From Enoplolaimus lenunculus (Eukaryota; Nematoda; Enoplea; Enoplida; Thoracostomopsidae), in NCBI GenBank assembly GCA_030248215.1, contig JASANG010001367.1, positions 161,852 to 225,851 on the forward strand: a stretch of 64,000 bases of DNA. The letters run 5' to 3'. A program made the translations under genes and the position numbers. How positions within the stretch are numbered: position 1 is the first letter of the stretch; each line of letters begins with the position of its first letter. Of the stretch, positions 44,478 to 56,400 are shown piece after piece. The notes beneath the pieces were generated by a model. The model did no database searches and had not been told where the DNA came from. It saw nothing but the letters and a program-made list of their open reading frames with translations.

Positions 44478-47400
44478 ATGCGTTACTGTTTGACGCTAAT
44501 TTTACTGCGCGTTATTCTCAGCTGTTTTTCAGGTATGCTACATTTACAATTACATATATTTTCATGTCGGATCTCAAAATGTGTAAATTTGGAACCAGAA
44601 TGTTCACATAAAATGTGTTCAGTGTAAAATTCTCATAAATTATTTGCTTATATTGCCTAAAAAACTTAGGTATTTGTTCAAAAACAATCTAGATTTAACT
44701 CTGAAAACCTTCCAGTTCGAGGCCAATGTTACTTTTAGGGCCCTAACAGTAAATTAAGCGTATTCCTAAAGCCTAAGCCTAAGCCTAAGCGTTGCAACAG
44801 TGTATTCCTAAGTCGAAGTCTAAACCTAAGCCTAAGCCTAAGCAAAAAATGCAGTATAGAATGGAAGCCTACTCTTTTACAGACCCACGACAAACCGGGA
44901 CGGCCCTAAAAGTAACATGGGCTCAGTTCGGTGTAGGCTTAGACTCCGGAGTCGCTCATATGTTATAATGCTTGCGCTCCCCACTTGCAATGCCCCTTTG
45001 ATGACTGCGTTCAATATTTCGACGTCTGTCATCTCAGACTGATTTGTGCAGCGATTCTAGGGTCAATGTGTTTGTTGTGCTACCTCCTGGTATATATATA
45101 TATACGTGAGTTCGAACATTCTACATAATTCAGTCACATTCTCTGCTTACTTTACGATTTTCCACCCTTTTATTTCTCTGTTTTAAAGGCCCATAGTAGC
45201 TAGCTCACCTTGCTAAAGGGGCGAAAAAAATTTTCACGAGGGGCATTCAAGGGTTTTCGTTGACTTACAAGCAAAATTGAGAATTTTCTACGGGGTGGAC
45301 AATTTTTGCAGGGGGGGCGGCTGACCCCCCTGACCTCGCACTTGGCTACGGGACCGCTTTTTTATATTATTTTAGGTGATTGCAACAAAGATGCAAAACG
45401 ACTGTTTGAAGATTTATTGTTCGGCTATAACAAGCTTATTTTGCCAGTGGCGAATAATTCTGATCTGCTTGAAGTCAAGTTTAAACTGAGACTATCACAA
45501 CTGTTGGATGTAGTAAGTGTTTTTCGATAATTGGCACTTGAAACCATATTCTTGGTAGGCCCAATGTAGGGAACCTGGCCGTAACCAGTAGTATATAGCA
45601 TATTCCAAACCCTGAGCTCAAGCCGACGAATAAGAATGCGCAAATACCTAAGCATAAACCTCTTTATATTTAAGCCTATACCAGTTATGCGTAAGGCCAA
45701 GCCTAAGCCAAAGCAAAAAATTAGTCCAATGGTTAAACTTACTCTATTGCAGCCCCACAGAAATAACGTTTCGCCCCTGACCCTTACATGGGTTCTTAGT
45801 TGTTACGTAGCAACAATCACCAGTTAGTAATAGCTTCTCAAAAAACGTGCCTTCAGTTGTGGATCTGATATTTGTGCCCAACACAACGGTAAAATTGAGA
45901 AAACTTTGGCCAATTTCAAACCTGACAGTTCACATATTCTAAAGTTATGAGAAGTGAAACCGGTACCCGCTTTTAAAAACATGCCCCTTCTACGCTGCAA
46001 AAAATGGTGAGTCAAATTGAGTCCCTCCGAAATAGGCTCTACGGAAATACACAAACTGAGTCAAATTCAACTTCGCCAAAGTCAATTTCGACTCACTAAG
46101 TCGCACGTTTGACTATGGCGGAGTCTAATTTGATTCAGTTTGTGTAGTCCCTTAGAGCTTATTTTGGAGAGAGTCCATTTGACTCACCATTTTTTGCAGT
46201 GTATAAGAGACGAATTAATGATTTTTTTGAAAGAGGCTCATGTAATTTTCAGAAAGATTGATATAAAATATTGTAAGCAAAAATATATGCAATCATTTGC
46301 AGGAGTAATATGTGTTATTTTTATTGCTATTTATTCATTTTTTGTAATGGTTTTATTGCTATTTATATATTTTTAGCATGAAAAGAACCAAATTATGACA
46401 ACGAACGTGTGGCTACAACATGTAAGGTCTAACCCATGTTACTTTAAGGAACGTTCAGGTTTCTGGTGGGTCTATAATAGAGTAGGTTTACATTCTAGAT
46501 TACAGTTTCTGCTTAGACTGAGGAATACGTTTTTGCAACGCTTAGGTTTAGGCTTAGGCTTAGGGATACGCTCTTGCAACGCTTAGGCTTAGGCTTAGGT
46601 TAGGAAACGCTTAGTCTACTGGTACGCCCCTAAAAGTAACATTGGCCTAAAGATCGTATAATTTGCTAGATTCTCAGAAATTTGGTAATCTTTTAAACCG
46701 CCTCTTCATATTTCTGACACCTTGGTTAATGTTACGAATTATTGTATGATTTAGCGTAATGTAGGTTTTTGAGGTTACCATAGGCGTAGTAGTCACAATA
46801 AAGTCATGACCATTGGTGCAGGCGGTTTAAGAGTGGGCCACGAGGGCTGCCAATCGCTCCAAACAATTTTGTCAAATAGGCAGTGCCGGAGGTAGGCAGG
46901 GGTGGGAGGTCCCCCAAATACGAGGGTGGGGCCCAGTGCCGGAGGTAGGCAGGGGTGGGAGGTCCCCCCAGATACCAGGGTGGGGCCACCAAACATGCGA
47001 GTGAAGCGAGCGAGAAGCCGGACGCAGTTTAAAACTTAAACGGGTTTTGTTTCAACCGGTTAGGGTGGGAGCCCCTTTAGGGGTGGGTCCCCCCGAAATG
47101 GGGTGTATGGGGGTGGTTGCTCAGGCCCTGCAAAAAGGGACACTCTTGAGTGATCGTTATCGATCTGTGACTTCTATTTAGAACAGATATTTTACTCGGT
47201 TCCTTTTTGGTTCGGGACCACCGCGGACCTAAAACTTTAAGGTGCCTGTGCGAGTGTGACACGCCCGTAGTCTACTCCCCTTGCTAAGACGGCTAAAAAT
47301 TTTTTCACGAAGAGCATACAAGTGTTGTCAATGACTTTTCAAGCAACGTTGAAAATTTTCTGCGAGCGCCAAATTTTCTCCATGGGGGGCTGGGTACAGG

Positions 47401-50400
47401 CCCGCAGTCTGACATTGATTTATAAGTTTAAATAAGCTGAAGTTATAACATTGTATGTGTTCTGAAGCAAACAGCAAAATGTGACACTTGTCCACTGTGA
47501 TAACATGACTGTATTTCAAACTATAACTCAAGCAATGCAAATCCCGGCGAATCGTGGAAATGACTGGCCGAAAATTGCGTAAGCCATTATCACCAACAGG
47601 TCATAGGTGCTACACACATTTGAGAATACAACCGTTTAAAATGAAGGGATCATGAAGTAACGAGAAAAGTGTCGGTATACATGGACAGTATTTGTGTATG
47701 TAAACTAAAGATTTCCATACATGTGCACATATACTAGAATACCAAATTGTACCACTCGACCACATGATGCTGTTAGTCGGTTGCAAAGTGCGAGGCTTGG
47801 GGGCGTGCAGCTTTTTTGCATACACAGCATAATAATAAGAATAGCTATATTTTAAGGGTAGACAGGTAAAATGTTTCTGGTAGAAGGTTCTGGTTTTTAA
47901 TTGGTACTGGCGGTTACTGGAAAAGTTGTGTATTACGGTTTATGTTTGTTAAGTGAATAAAATTGATTATACGGCGCTATTCAAATTAGCTGCATCCGGA
48001 GTTACAGATGCCGTGGCTTTGACTCGACTACAATAGCGCCGAAGTTCAATTCCCAAATGTGGTTCTTAACTCTAGGCAAAATTTTGAACAGGGATCGTGC
48101 AAACTGCGTGTGTACTTGAAGTATAATTCTATAAATAATATATTTCTAAACTTAAAAAAAATTAAAATTTTTCAGGAATGGTACGACTACAAACTAACCT
48201 GGAATCCGTTGAAATACGGCAACGTAACGGTCCTTTATGTTCCTGGCGAAATGATTTGGAGACCTGATATTGTGCTTTATAATAAGTTAGAAGATGCTTA
48301 ATTGTCTTGAATGCTTGTTATCCGTTTTGCTTTCTGTATGTTTTGATTGACGGGGGGGCGGCGGCGGTGTAACCATAGGATGGGAAGCAGCGTGGGACCG
48401 CACCCTATAATTATTTTGAAAATAAAACATAGTTTGTGATCATTAATATTTACAGAACGTGAGATGAAAACTTATCCAGAATTGTTGTAAAATTTCGGTC
48501 GAAACGAAAATCATTGGTTGAAATTTGGCCTCAGTCAGCGACGGATCTGGAAATTTCTGACGGGTGACGTGGGCTGGCAAAAGTTAATGAAACGCAATTT
48601 TTACCGTACACTATTTTTGTGCTAACTGTTTAAAGAAAAAATAGTGTAAGGTAGCAGCGACTTTCCGACTTTATCGCAAAAAATTTTCTTAAGCGGGGCG
48701 TGTGCCCCCCCGTTCCCGTCTCCGGATCCGCTAGTGGCAACAGTGTTGTCGGATTAAATTGACATTGTGGTATTTCACAAAGTGGATAACAGAATGCGAG
48801 CGAAGTTGAATAGTTTAAGTAGTAGTTTATTTAAATAAACTTGAAAATCAGTTATTATCGCTCTCTTGTTGCTGCAGCGCTAGATGGTCATGCACCTGAA
48901 CATTACCAGGGGATTCTTTACGGTTGAATTTAGCGGGTCATGTAAAGATCAGAAGCGAAACGTTTTTCTGTTGGACTGCAATAAAGTTTAAGCTTTACAC
49001 TAATTTTTATCGCTTAGGCTTAGGCTTAGGTATAAGCTCATTGTTATGCTTAGGCTTAGGCTTAGGTATAAGCTCATTCTTATGCTTAGGCTTAGACATA
49101 GTTATAAGGTCATTCTTATGCTTAGGCTTAGGCTTAGGTATAAGCTCATTCTTATACTTAGGCTTAGGCTTAGGTATAAGGTCATTCTTATGCTTAGGCT
49201 CAGGCTTAGGTATAAGCTCATTCTTATGCTTGGGCTTAGGCTTAGGTATAAGCTCATTCTTATGCTTGGGCTTAGGCTTAGGTGTAAGGTCATTGTTATG
49301 CTTGGGCTCAGGCTTAGATATAAGGTCATTCTTATGCTTAGGCTTAGGCCTAGGTATAAGGTCATTCTTATGGTTAGGCTTATAGGCTTAGGCTTAGGAA
49401 TATATTGTATGTTACTGTTACGGCCCTGTTCAATAAATTAGCCAATTTAGTTGGCATGGAACTGTTGGAAAATCGCAGTACGAACAAAAACGTTGATAAG
49501 CTTAATTTTAGATTAAAAATATATTGAAAATATTTATTGATTTTTTTTATTTTCAGCGCTGATGGCAACTATCAAGTTACTATTATGACCAAGGCTACTG
49601 TACATTATACGGGCCGTATTCGATGGGAACCTCCAGCGATCTACAAGAGCATGTGTCAAATCGACGTTGAATGGTAAGCAGTGCCAGCGGATCCATGTCC
49701 TCAAAATCCTTAATCTGTGGTCGATCTTCTGATGTCCACATCTTGGCAAACTAAATTATTTTTTCGTGGATATCGAAGTTATAGAGCTTTGAAACATTTT
49801 AGTTGGGGGCCCTTGGACCTGTTTGGTGGGACGACCCGACTATTCTAACGCCGGCCCTAATGGTAAGTGAAAAATCAGAATAAATGTTAAAAAGGGTTAC
49901 TTAATTTATTTAGTGGGAGCCGTCAGATTATTATTTTGATGGCTGCAACTGTCGTCGTGTGCGGAAAATTTCAAATAAATGTCCTGCCCCAGTAAATTTA
50001 CCAGTTTTTAGTCTGTATACCATACTTGAAATAAGACCGTTTACTAAACTCAAGACAATGCAGATATACAGTTTTGCACATACCTGGGGGCTTGTCGTGA
50101 TAAAAAATTCGAGAAAGAGGGGTATATCCCATGCCCCCTCCTGCTCTTCCCTCGTATAGCCAAGTGAGTTCAAAAATTAAAATTTAAAAATCTATTTTTT
50201 ACAGGTTTCCATTCGACGAACAAACGTGTCAAATGAAATTTGGATCGTGGACGTATGATGGTTTCCAAGTTGATCTGCTTCATATGGTTCCGAACAACTC
50301 GAATATTGTTCGGTCAACAGACGCTGTAAGTTCAAGAGAACGATTTTGAAAGTATAATCCAGGCTTATAACCAGGTAATCTTGCTAGATGGATCTAAACA

Positions 50401-53400
50401 CTTTTCAACATGAGTATTCAAGGGTTTTCGGTGACTTACAAACAAGGTTAAAAAATTTTCGACCAGAGACCGAAATTCTTCCAGTGGCTCTGAGAGCCCT
50501 CCGGTCTTTCCTCTGGCTACGGGCCCGAAATAATCAGAAATTATGCCAATTGCGCCATGCTTACTATGATTCTATAAAAGTTTATTTTGATTAATAAATT
50601 TACGTTAGCTAAGACAAATTAATTTACACAGTGTATTTTGTTTTATTTTACAACTATGAATTATTGTTATTCTATGAATTAAGCCCTATTCACACGTGCA
50701 AGTTTTTACTGCGACAACTTGTAGCTGCAACTTACGCTTGCAACTTGTGTCCAAAATCCCGTTCAAAAAACTTGCAGCTGCAAATAATTCACTAAAAATC
50801 AAAGCGGGCAATTTAGTTCACATGTGTGAATAACCGTGCAAGTTCAATGAATTTATTGCATCCGCTTTCTCATTGGCTGAAGAAAAAATGTAAGTTCTGC
50901 GTGCAATTCGTAGCTGCAAGTTCTCGCAGCAAAAACTTGCACGTGTGAATAGGGCTTTATGTTTATTATTTTTAGAAAGAAGATCTCGTGGTCGAATGTA
51001 TTGAAAATGGCATCGACCTTTCTGATTATTATCCGAGTACCGAATGGGATATTCTAGCTGTACCTGGTCGAAAAAAGAAAGAAACATATCCGTGTTGCCC
51101 TACGCCCTACATCGACATTACTTACTACATTCATTTGAGACGGAAAACGTTATTTTACACTGTGAATTTAATTTTACCATGTGTCGGCATCAGCTTTTTG
51201 ACTGTTTTGGTGTTTTATTTACCTTCAGATAGCGGTGAGAAGGTTCGTTTGACTTTTTTTACGGATTCAGAGGTGGGTGTGGGGGGCGTACGCCCCCGTC
51301 ATAATTTTTTTGTTATATAATGGTAAGGTCCCTTGGTATAAGCTCATTCTTACGATTAGGATTAAGCTTAGAAAGATGCTTATACAACTGTTAGAGTGAT
51401 GTTCTATACATTGGACGGCCCATGTTAATACTTTAAGGGGCGTTCAGGTTTCTGGTAGGTCCATAAAATAGTAGATTTAGATTCAAATTACATTTTTGGC
51501 TTAGGCTTAGGGTTAGACTTATGAACTCGTTTTTGCAACGCTTAGGCTTAGTCATTGGCTTTGGAATACGCTTAGTTACCTGTTACACCGTTTAAAGTAA
51601 CATTGGCCGATTGGACAATATGTATTGATCTAGTCTTGTCTACCTTTACAGTAAATTGTTATATTTCAGGTTACACTTTCGATTTCAATTCTCATTTCAC
51701 TGACTGTGTTCTTTCTACTTCTCGTTGAAATTATACCAAGCACGAGTTTGGTAGTTCCACTGATTGGCAAATATTTACTGTTTACTATGGTATTAGGTAA
51801 ATTGGACTTCATTGCGGGATTCACGTTATAATCGGGTCAGACGGGTCACAATTTGTCCCACGATGATTTGACGTCATCATTAAAATTTGGGATCTGCTAT
51901 CGGAAGAACTGACAAAACTGGAATGTCTGTATGACATTGACTTACAAACCGCTGCTCTCAGATGTTCAATGTGTACAAAAGCCGGCATGTCACGTGATAC
52001 TGGTGGACATTTTTGCTAATATATGATATTCCAAAATTACAGAAAGTATCATATGGAATTCGGTGGGACACTGTAATCTCCGCCCCTCCATGTTTGTAAA
52101 TGAATAGAAAGTTTGTCGAGGGAAAATTAGGTTTGCTTTAAAACACCAAAATAGTTGGCAAATTTGTTTGTGACACAAAAACGCTCACAAATAGCGTCAT
52201 AATTGACAAAAATCAAAATTTCAAATTCTTTTCCGAAATTTCTGAAAAACACAAGCGAAAATTAACTTTTAGCAGATTTTAAAATATATTACAGTATAGA
52301 TTTTAGAAATAAAGAAATTTTCGCTCGCGGCTAATCTTAGATTTAGCGTATTTCAGCCATCCGGTCATTAATGGGTGCGGAGAACTATTTTTATGGATAC
52401 TGAAAGTAATCAAGTAGCAAACAAGGCCAGATTAGCCACCCCCATACCGACCATTAAGAGTGGGGGCTCACTCCAAATAACGGCTCTCACCCTAACAAGA
52501 TTTGTAGCCAAAAATAGCCGTTAATATGCAACTTGCCGATGCATTTAAAATTGAAAAAGTATCACAATTTGAGAAATATTTTGATCATCGCAAGAAACCC
52601 CCACCCTGGAATTTCGGCACCCACTCCCAGTCTGCTTCGGCACTGGTAGTAAAGAAACTTTACAGTGTTTTTTATATTTTAGTGACCATCTACATCTGCA
52701 TTATTGAAAAAGTATCACAATTTGAAAAACATTTTGATCATCGCAAGAAACCCCCACCCTGGAATTTCGGCACCCACCCCCAGCCTGCTTCGGCACTGGT
52801 AGTAAAGAAACTTTACAGTGTTTTTTTTTTATATTTTAGTGACCATGTCCATCTGCATTACGGTTATTGTAATTAATTTTCATTTTCGATCTCCTCGGAC
52901 GCACAAAATGTCACGGCTGATGCGTACTTTGTTTCTGTTCAAATTGCCTGTGTAAGTCGTTGCTGGGTGTCTTCATCTTTGGGGCCCAAACAAATAGTCC
53001 AACTCAAAGCTCGTATTTTAAACTGTGTGTAGCGATTATCACCAACTTATAATCTCGTAACTTTCAAACCAGTGAATACTGTGCGTTGATAATTACCGCA
53101 GATTTTGAATTGCGTTGCACCGTTTTATGTTTGGCGCTCAACAACAACTACCACAGTTTGTTCGGTTGAAACCTGGCTACTAACTGGCTAAAGGTGCTAT
53201 ACACAGTTCAGAATACGGCTCTTATTATATCAAGGTTGGATGCGTCCCGTCCTTACACTCGCCAGATTACCAGCCTGGTAACCGTCGAGTATTTTTTGAA
53301 ATATGGCGAAGATTTTTAAAAAGAAACTTAAACACTAACTTTTGACGAAACTTCGTGAAAATGGTTAAAATTCACAATTTGAGCGTTGTTTTAACAACGA

Positions 53401-56400
53401 AGCGATGTATATATTTTTTCACCAACTCCAGTTCCGGCAAAATTTATAGACCTTCGGCTGAGTATTTTAACCTGACGGTATTTAACCGCATTTCGTCTCT
53501 GCCTCGGTTTAACACTGCTTGAAAAAAAAACGTTCCTGCGTCCCTGTAAACGATGACACAGCTTCGCTAAAATATAAGAGCTTATTGTTGATTAACCAAG
53601 AAGCGTTGATGGAGTCTGACTCCGTCGGAGGCTGCCGTAAATGCGACGAAGTCGGATCTTACTCGAGTTCCAGTTGGCCTTCACGAGAGAGCGTTCGTAC
53701 AAACATGAATATTTTTTGCAAAAATTACGGAACAGATTTTTTTGCAAAAATTATGGAACAGATTTTTTTGCATAAATTATGGAACAGATTTTTTTGCATA
53801 AATTATGGAACAGATTTTTTTGCAAAAATTATGGAACAGATTTTTTTGCAAAAATTATGGAACAGATTTTTTTTGCAAAAATTATGGAACAGATTTTTTT
53901 GCAAAAATTATGGAACAGATTTTTTTGCAAAAATTATGGAACAGATTTTTTTGCAAAAATTATGGAACAGATTTTATTGGAAAAATTATGGAACAGATTT
54001 TTTTGCAAAAATTATGGAACAGATTTTTTTGCAAAAATTATGGAACAGATTTTTTTGCAAAAATTATGGAACAGATTTTTTTGCAAAAATTATGGAACAG
54101 ATTTTTTTGCAAAAATTATGGAACAGATTTTTTTGCAAAAATTATGGAACAGATTTTTTTGCAAAAATTAAGGAACAGATTTTTTTGCAAAAATTATGGA
54201 ACAGATTTTTTTGCAAAAATTATGGAACAGATTTTGTTTGCAATTGTTGCAGATATCTGTGTATGAAACGACCGACCGAAGACCTTGAGGGAATAGGACG
54301 TATTAGAAGATATTTCATTCGAACACCTGTTGATGATCGAAATCGTCGCACCGCTCTTGGTTACAAAAACAAGTATATAATTGCAGCGATTAATACAAGA
54401 TATATCTGGAGGTTTCAAATTTTTTAAACTCGAAAAACCAAATTGTAAACGTTGACCAAAATATTTTCTTAATTTAAATTGTATCTTTTCAGAAACTTCT
54501 GTTCAGAAACTCAAGACGACAACGTTGCTTGCTTCTGATTTATGTACATAAATGCTAATACATGCCTGCACGTATTCTAGATGCTACATAAATTGTCTGA
54601 TATTCAAGAAATATTGTCTGAAATTTAAAACTAATGTTTTATCACATAAAGAAGGAATTTGTGTCTCACAAATTGGCAATAGTAATTTCTTGAACATAAG
54701 AAACTAATGTTTTAACCATTTCAGAGACGAATTTTTCTGCTGTACAAGACTTAATGTCTGATATTCGAGTCATCTAATTCTTGAAAATTTCGCAAAAGTT
54801 ACATTGGTCCAAAACTGTTTATTCCAGCGTTTACCGAAACATCGATTTCGACTCACTACTCGAACCCAATTCACCTTCAAACAACCCACTTACTGAGCTA
54901 CTCGCTGACTCAAGTAATCGACTATCTCCACAACGGTTGTTATCCGATTTATCAGGGTCACCTTACCCCCAACAATTGGGTATGCCAGGCACAATTCATG
55001 GTACGTCGAACAGTTTGTTCTACGCCGGAACCAGCGGGGGGCATGTTACTCCAAATTTGGACGCAATAACGCGAATTGAAACGCAAGTGAATGCTGAAAA
55101 GCAACGTCGGTTGACGCCGAGTTTGAGCAAATCAGGTATTAAAGCTCACGCAATTTAGCAGGCAGTTAGTGCATAACCTATGTGTGCTCTAGGGTAACGT
55201 ATACAGGTGGGTATACAGGTGTTGTAGAAGTTTACACTGTAAATTTCAGTGAGTTGATTTTAACTCAGAATGAGCTGAATCACTCAGTTTGAGTTAGGAC
55301 TTTTTGAGTTGATTCAAATCATTCTGAGTTAATTAACCAACCCACCCAGAGCCAATTCAACTCAGATTGATAATCAAATCAACTCAGAGTGAGTTAATGT
55401 TTCCTGATATTAATTCAAAAATAACCAACTCGCTAGCTGAATTGGTTGATCAACTCATTTGAATTTACATTGTACGTGCGGTTACAAACATAAACCTAAA
55501 GCAAAAACTTACGTTTAACTCAAAGATCAACATTAATCTGAAACATAAGCTATATATAGCATATAGAATAAGGAATAAGAGATGATTGAATTCGGTTAAA
55601 CGCCAGTTTAAAATGCGTTTTGGTTCTTAATATAGGTGGTGATAAATCATTAACAATAATTCCACAATCCTATATTTCCCTCATTGAAAAGACTTCGTAA
55701 TAAAAAAGAGCTGTATTGTGGTGTTCATTTTACTTTTCACCCTTGCCCCACATCCCAGGTAAAATTAGCAGAGTAGAAACGGATGTTCTTTAAGGTAATT
55801 TGTCACCAAACATAAATAGGGGTGCTGGTCTTTGAAAACTTACGAAAAATGTCAATCAGCAAAGCAAGCGTTTTTATTACCGCTGAGAATTCTCACATTG
55901 CGTACACAAATAGAGTAAACCATGCATTACTACTCGAATACAACCCAGAAATTTTAATTAGCATTCTTCAAACTCAGGTTTAAATTAAACTTGATATTTC
56001 AACTTTTAAATTATCAACTTTTTGGTTTCAGTTCGACAACGATCACTGCTTCGTAAACAACTCACTTTTGATACGGCAAATTTGGCCGAAACTTGTGGAA
56101 GCTCTTCGAGTCCGCGAAGTAGTGTTCCCATTGTGCCACCGTTAAGCGTACCACGATCTGTTGATCCTCGGATTAGCAACAACAACAACAACAACAACAA
56201 CAACAGCAACAACAAGAAAAATAAAACCGGAAGCAAAACAGGAGGGCAAACGGATACAAGCAGCATTCGACGGGTTACACTAACACCGGATATGTATCGT
56301 GCAATTCAAGGTGTTCATTTTATCGCGGCACATATGCGTCGCAAGCATGAAGACGAAAAGGCGAGTTTTCTCTAAGACTCCACTTAACAAAATAAGTAAC

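Noticed and set aside
48924-49441. Leu/Gly-rich and Arg/Leu-rich open frames on both strands
   Set aside because: They are translations of TTAGGC-like repeats inside a MITE.
52526-52876. 116-codon open frame with a repeated [11 protein letters not shown] motif
   Set aside because: It reads through a duplicated intron segment and enters the receptor exon in the wrong frame.
53519-54427. Open frame of about 300 codons through the 26-bp repeats
   Set aside because: The 26-bp array happens to lack stops. The true receptor exon at 54253 lies in a frame set by the preceding exon, and its protein aligns with the receptor family.
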